From assembly GCA_934477125.1 (NCBI GenBank), contig CAKSOL010000015.1:7639-71638 (forward strand): DNA of 64,000 nucleotides, written 5' to 3'. The notes under the pieces were generated by a model. That model saw only the letters and a program-made list of their open reading frames with translations. It searched no databases and was not told the DNA's origin. The translations under genes were made by a program, and so were the position numbers. Numbering within the stretch: the stretch's first letter is position 1; each line of letters starts with the position of its first letter. Positions 24,813 to 33,182 of this stretch are shown here, piece after piece. The stretch comes from an uncultured Eubacteriales bacterium. GTDB lineage: Bacteria > Bacillota > Clostridia > Oscillospirales > Acutalibacteraceae.

Positions 24813-25724
24813 ATGAATTTTACTGCAAAGGATGTTCAGGCTTTAAGAGAAAAGACCGGCTGCGGTATGATGGACTGCAAAAAGGCTCTTGTCGAGAGCG
24901 ACGGTAATATTGAAGCCGCTATTGACTATCTCCGCGAGAAGGGACTTGCCTCTCAGGCAAAGAAGGCTGACCGTATTGCCGCTGAGGGTACTGTCTGTGC
25001 TCTCGTTAAAAACGGTGTTGGCGTTGTTGTTGAGCTCAATTCCGAAACTGACTTTGTTGCGAACGGTGAGGAATTTAAGGCTCTTGCAGCCCGTGTTGCC
25101 GGAGTTATTGCCGACCAGAACCCTGCCGATGTTGACGCGCTGTTAAAATGCAGCGAGAACGGTCAGACCGTTGAAGAAATGGTTCAGGAGCTGTTCCTTA
25201 AAATACGTGAGAACATTAAGATTCGCCGTTTCACCCGCTATGAGGGCAAACCGGTAACTTATATTCACGCCGGCGGAAAAATCGGCGTTATGGTCAATTT
25301 TGAAACCGAGCTTGACGCTGATAATGCCGACCTCATCGCTATGGGCAAAAATGTTGCTATGCAGATAGCGGCTATGAATCCCGGATATCTTGACGAGGCT
25401 TCTGTTCCGGCAGAGGTTCTTGAAAAGGAAAAGGAAATCCTTGTTTCTCAGATGAAAGAGGATCCCAAGATGGCTAATAAGCCTGAGGCTGTTCTGCATA
25501 AGATTGTTGACGGCAAGATGGGCAAGTATTTCAAAGAGAACTGCCTTGTAAATCAGGATTTCGTTATGGACGGCGATTTAACCGTCGGCAAGTATGTTGA
25601 GCAGACCGCGAAGCAGCTCGGCGCCGATATAAAAATCACAGGCTATGTCCGCTACGAAAAGGGCGAGGGCATTGAAAAGCGCTCTGATGATTTTGCTGCT
25701 GAAGTTGCAAGCATGGTAAAATAA
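24813..25724 (+). CDS. tsf: Elongation factor Ts
   Basis: A 303-residue EF-Ts, the nucleotide-exchange factor of EF-Tu. The UBA-like N-terminus (VQALREKTGCGMMDCKKAL) and the HAGGKIGVMV core are clear. ATG 24813 is preceded by AGGAG. It is the second gene of the rpsB-tsf operon. A GGA-type 7-bp hairpin (AACCGGA/TCCGGTT, about 25727-25750) follows the stop. Confidence 0.97.
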   Translation: MNFTAKDVQALREKTGCGMMDCKKALVESDGNIEAAIDYLREKGLASQAKKADRIAAEGTVCALVKNGVGVVVELNSETDFVANGEEFKALAARVAGVIADQNPADVDALLKCSENGQTVEEMVQELFLKIRENIKIRRFTRYEGKPVTYIHAGGKIGVMVNFETELDADNADLIAMGKNVAMQIAAMNPGYLDEASVPAEVLEKEKEILVSQMKEDPKMANKPEAVLHKIVDGKMGKYFKENCLVNQDFVMDGDLTVGKYVEQTAKQLGADIKITGYVRYEKGEGIEKRSDDFAAEVASMVK

Positions 25725-25806
25725 TTTAACCGGACAAGCGTAATTCCGGTTCAGTACTGAATGAAATTTTACATTACCGAGTTTCCCCTATTTTGGGCTG
25801 CCCAGT

Positions 25807-25862
25807 TGTGTTGATTTTGTTCAGTACTTTTTTTACTCTTAACGCAAAACAACAGAATTTCG
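25807..25862 (+). repeat. Direct repeat, copy 1 (about 56 bp)
   Basis: This copy matches 26518-26574 with two substitutions and one inserted base, from TGTGTTGATTTTGTTCAG through CAGAATTTCG. The two copies bracket the NUDIX gene and the methyltransferase remnant. Confidence 0.75.
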
Positions 25863-25908
25863 TGAGTTTTTAGAATTTAAAAATTATGCAGAAAACGAGG
25901 GATAATGA

Positions 25909-26352
25909 ATGCGCGAACCGTTTCAAATTTTAGCCATACCGTACCGCATTGTAGAAAGAGAATTGTGTTTTTGCGTGTTTCGCCGCTCAGACTCTGATGT
26001 TTGGCAGTTTATTGCCGGCGGCGGTGAGGATAACGAAAAACCGATTGACACAGCCCTGCGCGAAATTAAGGAGGAAACCGGTGTTATAGCCGAGAAACTC
26101 ACCGCGCTTAAAAGTATTGCTTTTGTTCCGGCGGAAGTTGTAGCGGAAAATATGCGAACGTATTGGGACAAAGATATTTTTGTAATTCCCGAATACAGCT
26201 TTGCCTTTGAGTGTATCGCCGACCCTGTCCTTTCGCGCGAACACAGCGAATATAAATGGCTGCCGTATAACGATGCACGAAAGCTGTTAAAATGGGATTC
26301 GAACAAAGTGGCAATGTATGAAATTATGTGCAGGTTGAAGAACTACGAATGA
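25909..26352 (+). CDS. NUDIX hydrolase
   Basis: A 147-residue NUDIX pyrophosphohydrolase. The Nudix box is perfect: GGGEDNE, seven residues, then REIKEETGV. The related proteins hydrolyse NDP-X compounds such as dihydroneopterin triphosphate or oxidised nucleotides; the specific substrate is unknown. The ATG follows a GAGGGAT site. The stop TGA overlaps the start of a broken methyltransferase gene (ATGA), so the two once formed an operon. Confidence 0.9.
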   Translation: MREPFQILAIPYRIVERELCFCVFRRSDSDVWQFIAGGGEDNEKPIDTALREIKEETGVIAEKLTALKSIAFVPAEVVAENMRTYWDKDIFVIPEYSFAFECIADPVLSREHSEYKWLPYNDARKLLKWDSNKVAMYEIMCRLKNYE

Positions 26353-26520
26353 CAGAAGAAAACATTTTTGACAACCAAACATTTTTTTCGGAATCAAAAA
26401 TTGCGTCATAACAAGGCTAATTACAATTATTTAATAGAACAGCCGGCAATGAAAAAACTAATGCCCGATACAGCAGGTAAATCTGTTTTGGATTTGGACT
26501 GCGGATGCGGTCATAACTGT
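26349..26520 (+). pseudogene. Truncated, frameshifted SAM methyltransferase
   Basis: Starting at the ATG that overlaps the NUDIX stop, the frame reads MTEENIFDNQTFF and then hits a stop. A one-base shift near 26398-26404 restores LRHNKANYNYLIEQPAMKK followed by VLDLDCGCGHNC, the SAM-binding motif I of class I methyltransferases. Homology ends exactly where the second copy of the direct repeat begins. It therefore has a frameshift and has lost the C-terminal three quarters. It cannot be functional. Confidence 0.75.
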
Positions 26521-26574
26521 GTTGATTTTGTTCAGTACTTTTTTTAACTCTTAACGCAGAACAGCAGAATTTCG
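26518..26574 (+). repeat. Direct repeat, copy 2 (about 57 bp)
   Basis: Second copy of the repeat at 25807-25862. It starts at the truncation point of the methyltransferase remnant. Confidence 0.75.
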
Positions 26575-26633
26575 GAATTTATAATTGACGAAACGGCGGG
26601 GGATTTCTCCCTCGCCGCCAAGAACTTAATTCT

Positions 26634-27221
26634 TTATTCTTCTAAAAAACCGATTTCATTCATTATGTCGGATAATTTTTTCATCTGCTCATCATTAACG
26701 GAACATTTTTCAAGCGCTGCAAGAGCTTTATCCTTTAAGACTTTCTTACCAGCTAAATCATCATACATTTTTTCATAAAATTTTAGCGCTTGTTGATTTG
26801 TTGCTTCCCTACAGCGAACAATCTCGCCAATGGCTTTTGCTTTTTCCTGACCTACAATATCGCCTGGGTCAGATTTCGGCATTAGTGCAAGCTGCTCTAA
26901 CGCACTATGAATATATTCTGTGTCATTTATTATCTGTTCTGTTTTATCAAGAACATATTTGATTGTTAATTTATCTTTAGCTTTTGTCGCGTTTGTGTTT
27001 GACATATCGTTGTCCTCCAATTTCAGATTCGGCGGACGCAGCAAGCATATTTTGTTTTCTCCTATATAATGCGCCCTGCCGCTTTTGACAAGACCTTTCG
27101 CCCTCTTAGGATAGGTCGTTTCGTATTTATTTCCTTTTTCATCTACTACTATAATGTTTTTTTCTATGGGTATCATCCCCTGTGTAAATGATGTAAAGCT
27201 GTTTTTTGTTATGGGTGCCAT
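26634..27221 (-). CDS. Hypothetical protein, orphan
   Basis: A 195-residue protein that I do not recognise. Residues 1-65 contain a small beta-rich segment (VVDEKGNKYETTYPKRAKGLV, GRAHYIGENKICLLRPPN) that looks like a nucleic-acid- or metal-binding leader module; the rest is helical and polar with possible coiled-coil. The 5' end is internally duplicated: AGGGGATGGCACCCATA and AGGGGATGATACCCATA each contain a possible start codon (27221 and about 27176), so the start is uncertain. It has its own promoter and stands alone beside the NUDIX patch. Confidence 0.6.
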   Translation of the reverse strand: MAPITKNSFTSFTQGMIPIEKNIIVVDEKGNKYETTYPKRAKGLVKSGRAHYIGENKICLLRPPNLKLEDNDMSNTNATKAKDKLTIKYVLDKTEQIINDTEYIHSALEQLALMPKSDPGDIVGQEKAKAIGEIVRCREATNQQALKFYEKMYDDLAGKKVLKDKALAALEKCSVNDEQMKKLSDIMNEIGFLEE

Positions 27222-27237
27222 CCCCTTTTACAGGTAA

Positions 27238-27266
27238 ATTATAGCATACTGTTTTATCAATTTCAA
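27238..27266 (-). promoter_or_regulatory. Promoter of the orphan minus-strand gene
   Basis: On the minus strand TTGAAA (27261-27266) and TATAAT (27238-27243) are separated by 17 bp. Confidence 0.7.
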
Positions 27267-27312
27267 TATTAGATATCAGAATTTAAATTCTAATATAATT
27301 TTTAAAAATTTT

Positions 27313-27345
27313 TGCAACATTTTGAGTTCTTTTTTAGTTTTACTA
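27313..27345 (+). promoter_or_regulatory. Possible ECF-type autoregulated promoter
   Basis: TGCAACATTTTG at 27313-27324 resembles the AAC-containing -35 of ECF sigma promoters and lies at a plausible distance from the sigma gene. The -10 is not clear, so this is a suggestion. Confidence 0.3.
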
Positions 27346-27361
27346 TTAGAGGAGGGATTTT

Positions 27362-27832
27362 ATGGAAACGGAAAATTTTGCCGCAGCTGCGTTTAGAAAA
27401 TACTCCGATACGGTGTACCGCCTTGCCTTTGCAAGATTAAAAAACAGATCAGACGCGGACGACGTATTGCAGGAGGTTTTTCTCCGTTATTTGCGGCAGG
27501 GCAAACCGGCGGACAGCGGGGAGCATGAAAAGGCGCTGCTTATCCGGATAACTATTAACTGCACTAAAACCTTGCTCAGCGCAAATAAGCGCGGGCGAAC
27601 CGAAGAGCTTTGCGAAAACATTCCCTGCCCGGAGAACCCGGAGCATAACGCGCTTGAAGCCGCGTTAAAGCTGCCGGAAAAGTATAGGACGGTTATACAT
27701 CTGTACTATTACTGCGGTTATTCGGCAGAGGAAACAGCAATGCTTTTGGGGTGCAAGCCGTCAACCGTTCGGTCCCGACTCTTTCGTGCGCGCGAAAAAC
27801 TGAAAAATGAACTCAAAGGAGCTGATTTTTAA
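27362..27832 (+). CDS. ECF sigma-70 family RNA polymerase sigma factor
   Basis: A 156-residue sigma factor with only regions 2 and 4. Region 2 shows YRLAFARLKNRSDADDVLQEVFLRYL (split here: YRLAFARLKN and SDADDVLQEVFLRYL), and region 4 shows KYRTVIHLYYYCGYSAEETAML and PSTVRSRLFRAREKL. ATG 27362 follows GAGGAGGG. Its stop touches the start of the downstream membrane protein, which is probably its regulator. Confidence 0.92.
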   Translation: METENFAAAAFRKYSDTVYRLAFARLKNRSDADDVLQEVFLRYLRQGKPADSGEHEKALLIRITINCTKTLLSANKRGRTEELCENIPCPENPEHNALEAALKLPEKYRTVIHLYYYCGYSAEETAMLLGCKPSTVRSRLFRAREKLKNELKGADF

Positions 27833-29919
27833 TGTTCAAAGACGATTATAACGCTCAGATGAATGAGATAGCACCCGATGAAGAAAAAAAATCAGAAATA
27901 CTGAAAATGCTGAACGAAAATGCTGTTCAGAAGGTTACACCGCTTGAAAAAAAGGCAAAGATGCTTAAAACCCGCAATATCTGGCGTATGGGCTTTGCCG
28001 CCGCTGCTGCCGTTGCGGTAACTCTTTCGGTAATATTCGTTCCCGATTGGCGGCATACTCAGACAGTCGCCCCGTCCGGGCATACTGTAACCAAAGCGGA
28101 AAGCTATGCTGAAATTTATGAAAAAATTCAGGATATAACAACGGTCAAGGCAACTGCAAAATCCTCGGCAAGAGGCTTTATAACTTCGCTTTTCGGCGCG
28201 AAGGGCAGTAATTCGACGACTGACGGCGCTGCTGAAGATTATTATGACAGCTATGTTGATGAAGCTGCAGATGTGGGATTTACGAATGAAACTGCGTCCG
28301 AAAACACAAAAACTTCTGCCGGAGCGAGCAATTTGAACGATTCTGCGCAGAAATCCGATAACGACGATTATTCAAAAACAAATACGCAGGTCGAGGGAGT
28401 TGAAGAGGCGGATATCGTCAGAACCGACGGACGGTATATCTACGCTCTGCGCGAGGGTATGATATATGTAATACGTGCCGGAGCGGGTGTGCCGGAAAAG
28501 GTGTCCGTTATTGACCTTGAGTTGGGTCAGTATGCCTACTGCCACGATTTTTACCTTGCAAACGGAAAAGTAACCGCAGTTATTCAAAAGGACGACGAAT
28601 CGGCGTATAGAAAAAAAACAGCGGTCTATGATTCTGCATACAGATACGGAGCCTCCGGGGCATCAACCGTTGCGAAATTTTATGATGTTTCCGATCCCGT
28701 AAGTCCTAAAAAAACCGGAGAAAGCTCTCAGAGCGGGGAATCGGTAAGCTCACGTATGATAGGCGACAGGCTGTACCTTATAAGCACATATTGGGTTTCC
28801 GGCAATACCGATAAGGATAAGCCCGAAACCTTTGTTCCGAGCGTTTCCTGCAGCGATAAAACCGAACCGGTACCGGCTGATAAGGTTTGCATATATACGG
28901 CGGAAAAGTATGACCCGATATATACGGTTGTCGGAATTTATGATTCTGCGGACGGTAAAATGCTTGATTCGCAGTCATTGCTCGGCGGCAGCAGCGAGGT
29001 ATATTGCAGCGAGAAATCCCTGCTGACGACTGTTACGGACTATTCAAACGCCGAGTCAAAAACCGTTGTGTCCAGATTTTCGCTGAGCAGGGATGCTGTT
29101 AAATATGAAAATACCGCTGAAATCAACGGAGCGCTGTTAAATCAGTTTTCAATGGACGAATATAACGGATATTTCCGCTTTGTTACAACGGTAGATAAAA
29201 ATGAGGAGTCAACTGTTTCCGGCAATTCCTCAACTACCTACACGCGCGTTACAAACAGAACCGATGTTTCGCTTATTATTCTCGATAATGCGCTCCAGCC
29301 TGTTTCAAGTCTTACCGACCTTGCTGAGGGCGAGAGGGTGTATTCTGTGCGGTTTATGGGCGATACGGCTTATTTTGTGACGTTCAGAGAAACCGATCCG
29401 CTGTTCAGCGTGGATTTATCTGACCCCAAAAAGCCGACGGTTTTGGGCAAGCTTAAAATACCCGGATTTTCAAATTATCTTTTCCCGTATGGCAGCGGCA
29501 AGCTGTTGGGCATAGGAATGGACGCTGACGAAAAAACCGGAAAGACCGATTGCCTGAAGCTTTCGATGTTCGATATTTCCGACCCTGCGAATGTTTCCGA
29601 AAACAATAAATACCTGATAAAGGATTACAGCTATTCCTCAGCGCTGTATAATCATAAGGCGAGCCTTGTAGACCCTCAGAAAAATCTGATCGGATTTACG
29701 GCTGATGGTAAAAATGACAGCGTTTATAAGCTGTTCAGATATGATAACGGCGAATTTGTGAATATCGCAAGCCTTGAGCTTAATGGCAACGATTATACGG
29801 ATGAAATAAGAGGACTCTTTATCGGCGATGTTTTCTATCTTGTTGAGGGTAAACGCGTTAAAGCATACAGCCTTGACGGATTTACATTGCTGGGTGAACT
29901 GCTTTTCGTCGAGAATTAA
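27832..29919 (+). CDS. Membrane-anchored beta-propeller protein, likely anti-sigma partner
   Basis: A 695-residue protein. Residues 1-50 are cytoplasmic and charged, and could hold the sigma factor. A membrane helix follows (about 51-71, MGFAAAAAVAVTLSVIFV). After a Ser/Thr/Asp-rich linker, the exported part from about residue 180 matches the clostridial secreted beta-propeller domain family: VEGVEEADIVRTDGRYIYAL is the usual first blade (in two parts, VEGVEEADIV and RTDGRYIYAL). Such proteins are commonly encoded directly after an ECF sigma factor. The anti-sigma role and the extracellular signal are inferred from this pairing. Confidence 0.82.
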   Translation: MFKDDYNAQMNEIAPDEEKKSEILKMLNENAVQKVTPLEKKAKMLKTRNIWRMGFAAAAAVAVTLSVIFVPDWRHTQTVAPSGHTVTKAESYAEIYEKIQDITTVKATAKSSARGFITSLFGAKGSNSTTDGAAEDYYDSYVDEAADVGFTNETASENTKTSAGASNLNDSAQKSDNDDYSKTNTQVEGVEEADIVRTDGRYIYALREGMIYVIRAGAGVPEKVSVIDLELGQYAYCHDFYLANGKVTAVIQKDDESAYRKKTAVYDSAYRYGASGASTVAKFYDVSDPVSPKKTGESSQSGESVSSRMIGDRLYLISTYWVSGNTDKDKPETFVPSVSCSDKTEPVPADKVCIYTAEKYDPIYTVVGIYDSADGKMLDSQSLLGGSSEVYCSEKSLLTTVTDYSNAESKTVVSRFSLSRDAVKYENTAEINGALLNQFSMDEYNGYFRFVTTVDKNEESTVSGNSSTTYTRVTNRTDVSLIILDNALQPVSSLTDLAEGERVYSVRFMGDTAYFVTFRETDPLFSVDLSDPKKPTVLGKLKIPGFSNYLFPYGSGKLLGIGMDADEKTGKTDCLKLSMFDISDPANVSENNKYLIKDYSYSSALYNHKASLVDPQKNLIGFTADGKNDSVYKLFRYDNGEFVNIASLELNGNDYTDEIRGLFIGDVFYLVEGKRVKAYSLDGFTLLGELLFVEN

Positions 29920-29928
29920 GTAAATTAA

Positions 29929-29973
29929 AAGACTTCGGACAAAAAGAAAAAATTCTTTTGTCCGAAGTCTTCT
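29929..29973. terminator. Convergent-gene terminator hairpin
   Basis: A near-perfect stem of about 18 bp (AAGACTTCGGACAAAA with TTTTGTCCGAAGTCTT) after the beta-propeller gene. The minus-strand side is followed by TTTAATTT, so it can serve both directions. Confidence 0.75.
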
Positions 29974-29987
29974 TGCATAATATGGGC

Positions 29988-30023
29988 AAAAAAATACGCC
30001 GCTGATTAACAACAGCGGCGTAT
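29988..30023 (-). terminator. Terminator of the rplKA operon
   Basis: A perfect 11-bp stem ATACGCCGCTG/CAGCGGCGTAT followed on the minus strand by seven T. It ends transcription directly after rplA, so rplJ-rplL are not part of this operon. Confidence 0.85.
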
Positions 30024-30033
30024 AATGATTTAA

Positions 30034-30729
30034 TTAAGCACCGAACTTGGCAACATTGAGCTTAATTCCGGGACCCATCGTTGTAGCGATGGTGCAGGAT
30101 TTAATATACTGACCCTTTGTTGCGGCAGGCTTTGCCTTAACAATGGCGCCCATAAGAGCGTCAAAGTTTTCCTGAAGCTTTTCAGCTCCGAAAGAAACCT
30201 TGCCGATGGGGCAGTGAATAATGTTGGTCTTATCAAGACGGTATTCAATCTTACCGGCCTTTGCCTCGGTAACAGCCTTGGCAACATCCGGAGTAACCGT
30301 TCCGGCCTTCGGTGTAGGCATAAGTCCGCGTGGACCGAGAACCTTACCGAGACGACCGACAACGCCCATCATATCGGGCGAAGCGATAACAACATCAAAA
30401 TCCATCCAGTTTTCATTCTGGATTTTTGCAACCAGCTCTTCAGCGCCGACATAATCGGAGCCTGCTGCCGTTGCAGCGTCAGCCTTGTCGCCCTTTGCAA
30501 AAACAAGGGTACGTACAGTCTTACCTGTACCGTTCGGAAGAACAACGGCTCCGCGAACCTGCTGATCTGCGTGACGGGAATCAACGCCCAAACGAACGTG
30601 AATCTCTACTGTTTCATCAAATTTGGCTGTACCTGTTTTAACTGCAACAGCAACAGCCTCGTTGACATCGTAAAACTTACCGGCTTCGATAAGCTTTGCG
30701 CTGTCGTTATACTTTTTACCGTGTTTCAT
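30034..30729 (-). CDS. rplA: 50S ribosomal protein L1
   Basis: A 231-residue L1 with HVRLGVDSRHADQQVRGAVVLPNG (in parts RLGVDSRHADQQVRG and VLPNGTGK), VLGPRGLMPTPKAGTV and the C-terminal MGPGIKLN. It forms the L1 stalk and in many bacteria represses its own rplKA mRNA. ATG with GGAGGT upstream. Confidence 0.97.
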   Translation of the reverse strand: MKHGKKYNDSAKLIEAGKFYDVNEAVAVAVKTGTAKFDETVEIHVRLGVDSRHADQQVRGAVVLPNGTGKTVRTLVFAKGDKADAATAAGSDYVGAEELVAKIQNENWMDFDVVIASPDMMGVVGRLGKVLGPRGLMPTPKAGTVTPDVAKAVTEAKAGKIEYRLDKTNIIHCPIGKVSFGAEKLQENFDALMGAIVKAKPAATKGQYIKSCTIATTMGPGIKLNVAKFGA

Positions 30730-30782
30730 GGTTTACCTCCCAATAAGTGGTTAAATCGGAAATTTCCTCCCACGAGAGAGAA

Positions 30783-31208
30783 TCAATCGACTACTTCAAC
30801 GCCCATACTGCGCGCAGTACCGGCGATCATGCTCATTGCAGCCTCAATGCTTGCAGCGTTGAGATCCGGCATTTTTGTTTCGGCGATTTTCTTTACCTGC
30901 TCCTTCGTGATCTTGGCGACTTTTGTTTTATTCGGGGTTCCCGAAGCAGTTTCAATGCCGCAAGCCTTTTTGATAAGAACAGCGGCGGGCGGAGTCTTTG
31001 TTATAAAGCTGAACGAGCGATCCGCATAAACGGTGATAACAACCGGGATTATAAGACCGACGTCATTCTTTGTGCGCTCATTGAACTCCTTTGTAAACTG
31101 CATAATGTTTACGCCGTGCTGTCCGAGTGCAGGACCTACCGGGGGGGCAGGTGTTGCCTTACCCGCCGGAATTTGTAACTTAATGTAGCCTGTAATTTTC
31201 TGAGCCAT
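30783..31208 (-). CDS. rplK: 50S ribosomal protein L11
   Basis: A 141-residue L11: GYIKLQIPAGKATPAPPVGPALG (as IPAGKATPAPPVGPALG), QHGVNIMQF, and the C-terminal RNA-binding domain ending GTARSMGVEV. It binds the GTPase centre of 23S rRNA. GGAGGTG precedes the ATG. Confidence 0.97.
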   Translation of the reverse strand: MAQKITGYIKLQIPAGKATPAPPVGPALGQHGVNIMQFTKEFNERTKNDVGLIIPVVITVYADRSFSFITKTPPAAVLIKKACGIETASGTPNKTKVAKITKEQVKKIAETKMPDLNAASIEAAMSMIAGTARSMGVEVVD

Positions 31209-31370
31209 TCATTAGCACCTCCATTATTCGTGGTAACCGGTTGGGGAGTTATCTCTCCAACCGTGGCGGAGCGGTCATATTCCGTTCCTCCCACCTTGGC
31301 GGCTTCTCAGCTTTCGCCCGGCTGCCGCCGCAGCCGTTTAACAGCATTTCTGCAAATTAAACAAATAAAT
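31209..31370 (-). promoter_or_regulatory. Structured rplKA leader
   Basis: 162 bp between nusG and rplK with several hairpins on the minus strand, including GGTTGG/CCAACC near 31236-31262 and GCGGC/GCCGC near 31320-31330. This is the usual location of the L1 repressor-binding site; I infer that role and cannot confirm the exact motif. Confidence 0.4.
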
Positions 31371-31925
31371 TCAATCGGCAAGCGATACCTGGTCAAGCTC
31401 AAGCTCAACGGGGGTTTCCTTACCAAATGCCGAAAGAAGAATGCAAACCATATTGTTTGCGGTATCTATTGTACGAACAGTTCCGCTGTATCCCTTTAAA
31501 GGACCGCTTATAATCGTTACCTGATCGCCTTCGGCATATCCGACCTCGACGCTGTGCTTTTCTGCGTCATCAGCGCCGGCGATTCCTTCAACTCCGAGCG
31601 CCGCCACCTCCGCGTCGGTAAGCGGAACGGGCTTTGATGCGGGACCGACAAAGCCGGTGCAGCCGCGTATATTACGGACGACATACCAGCTGTCGTCTGT
31701 AACTATCATTTTGATAAGAACATATCCGGGGAAAATTTTGCGTTCGACCTCGCGCTTAACATCGTCCTTGATTTCAGTAACCGTTTCCGTAGGAATTTTG
31801 ATATCGCATATCAAATCCTGCATACCGCGGCTCTCAACCATTGTGGCGAGATCGCTTGCAACCTTGTTTTCGTAACCGGAATAGGTATGAACGACATACC
31901 ATTTTGCTTCGTTTTTGTCAGCCAT
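31371..31925 (-). CDS. nusG: Transcription termination/antitermination factor NusG
   Basis: A 184-residue NusG. The NGN domain begins AKWYVVHTYSGYENKV and contains FPGYVLIKM; the KOW domain reads GDQVTIISGPLKGYSG. It couples RNA polymerase to ribosomes or Rho. It follows secE by 24 nt, as in most bacteria. Confidence 0.96.
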   Translation of the reverse strand: MADKNEAKWYVVHTYSGYENKVASDLATMVESRGMQDLICDIKIPTETVTEIKDDVKREVERKIFPGYVLIKMIVTDDSWYVVRNIRGCTGFVGPASKPVPLTDAEVAALGVEGIAGADDAEKHSVEVGYAEGDQVTIISGPLKGYSGTVRTIDTANNMVCILLSAFGKETPVELELDQVSLAD

Positions 31926-31949
31926 ACTCTACACCCTCCGAAATTATGA

Positions 31950-32636
31950 TTACTTCAGAATAAGTTCGAGCAGCTTGCCGAGACCGAAGTCAAACAGCCA
32001 GATAACAACGCCGATAAGAATACACATAATCAAAACGATGACGGTATTTTTAACAACATCGCGCGGACCCGGCCAGACAATCTTTTTTACCTCGCTCTTA
32101 TAATCGCGGAAGAAACGCACAATACGCTTGGGTATGGTGAGCTTCGCTCCCTTTGACTCCGCAACCTCTATTGCATCGTCGATAAGGAGATATGCAACGG
32201 CAAACGCCGTGAATACAAAAAGCGCGATAGCGGCAAGAAGCACAAATACCGTATAGTCGATGCTTGTAACATCCGGCAGGGGACGCTTATCAACGAAATA
32301 AGCAGGATTGCTTAAAGCGATAACAAGCATATAAACGGCGTCTATGATTCCTATGCCCGGTGCGAAATAGCGAAGCTTTTTCGATTTAAACGACAATACG
32401 CTGAAAACCAGCGAAATTGCGGTTAAAAGCAGGCAAAACAGAATATCCGAAGACTTAGCCATGGCATATTCCGTACCGTCTACCTTTACTTTGCCGCCGA
32501 AAGCAAGCTGAGCGCCGACGAGCTTGACCTCGTTTCCTCCGCTTACAATGGTTGCAAACTGCATAAAGAACAGTACGAGTGCGCCGAGACCGAATACGAT
32601 TGCAAGAACCTGACAAATGCGATTGACAGTTTTCAT
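31950..32636 (-). CDS. secE: SecE with a large extra N-terminal membrane domain
   Basis: The last 65 residues are an ordinary SecE: RFFRDYKSEVKKIVWPGPRDV (KKIVWPGP is the conserved core) and a single membrane helix. Ahead of it lie about 165 extra residues with four predicted membrane helices (near 10-30, 62-80, 90-110 and 130-150) and a loop after helix 1. Firmicute SecE is normally 60-80 residues. The position between rpmG and nusG confirms identity. The added domain is unrecognised; start ATG 32636 has GGAGG upstream, and a shorter start close to the SecE core is not supported by a ribosome site. Confidence 0.88.
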   Translation of the reverse strand: MKTVNRICQVLAIVFGLGALVLFFMQFATIVSGGNEVKLVGAQLAFGGKVKVDGTEYAMAKSSDILFCLLLTAISLVFSVLSFKSKKLRYFAPGIGIIDAVYMLVIALSNPAYFVDKRPLPDVTSIDYTVFVLLAAIALFVFTAFAVAYLLIDDAIEVAESKGAKLTIPKRIVRFFRDYKSEVKKIVWPGPRDVVKNTVIVLIMCILIGVVIWLFDFGLGKLLELILK

Positions 32637-32648
32637 TCGTGCGTCCTC

Positions 32649-32798
32649 CTACTTCGTTTCCTTATGAACGGTGTGCTTCCGGCAGAAACGGCAATACTTA
32701 TTCATTTCCAGTCTGTCCGGATCGTTCTTCTTGTTTTTGGTTGTGTTGTAGTTGCGTTGCTTGCACTCGCTGCAAGCCAAAGTGATTTTAACTCTCAT
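32649..32798 (-). CDS. rpmG: 50S ribosomal protein L33
   Basis: A 49-residue L33 that is too short for many gene callers. It reads MRVKITLACSECKQRNY, then NKKNDPDRLEMNKYCRFCRKHT, and keeps both zinc-ribbon pairs (CSEC and CRFC; the second is YCRFC), so it is the zinc-containing paralogue. GGGAGGTG precedes the ATG. Gene order rpmG-secE-nusG-rplK-rplA is canonical. Confidence 0.92.
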   Translation of the reverse strand: MRVKITLACSECKQRNYNTTKNKKNDPDRLEMNKYCRFCRKHTVHKETK

Positions 32799-33020
32799 AA
32801 CGGCACCTCCCGCTTTACGGAAATATTTTTTGCTTTTACTTCGCGCTGCGCGGTGCTAAACCGCGCCGACCGTAAAAGTAAACGCCTCCCTCGACGGCTA
32901 TGCCTTGCCGCTCCGGAAATCCGGAAAGCACACAGCGGAAAGCAAAGCGCGGTGAACAGGTCTGATTTCCCGGCGCTGTGACAGCAGCAGAGGAACTTTT
33001 GCATTTTCGGAAAAACTCCA
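32799..33020 (-). promoter_or_regulatory. Long GC-rich rpmG leader
   Basis: About 240 nt separate the promoter from rpmG. I find no ORF to trust. It contains an 18-nt segment (32940-32957) that recurs exactly at 43510-43527, and GC hairpin potential (for example GCGCGG/CCGCGC at 32870s). Confidence 0.4.
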
Positions 33021-33028
33021 AAAAAAAA

Positions 33029-33077
33029 GACCTTTCAGAGGTAATACGATTATACCACATACCGGCTGAAAGGTCAA
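33029..33077 (-). promoter_or_regulatory. rpmG-operon promoter embedded in an upstream terminator
   Basis: On the minus strand TTGACC (33072-33077) and TATAAT (33049-33054) are 17 bp apart. The same DNA forms a hairpin: GACCTTTCAG/CTGAAAGGTC (33066-33075 with 33029-33038) followed by nine T. The 5' arm overlaps the -35 box and the loop holds the -10 box. Confidence 0.75.
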
Positions 33078-33182
33078 GCATTTTTTAACAATTATCTGTT
33101 ATATTTGCAGGTTTGGGAAAATAATAACCGAAAAGCGATGTGAATTGCTGTTTTTCGGAAGTTTTGTCCGCAGCTTTCGCAG

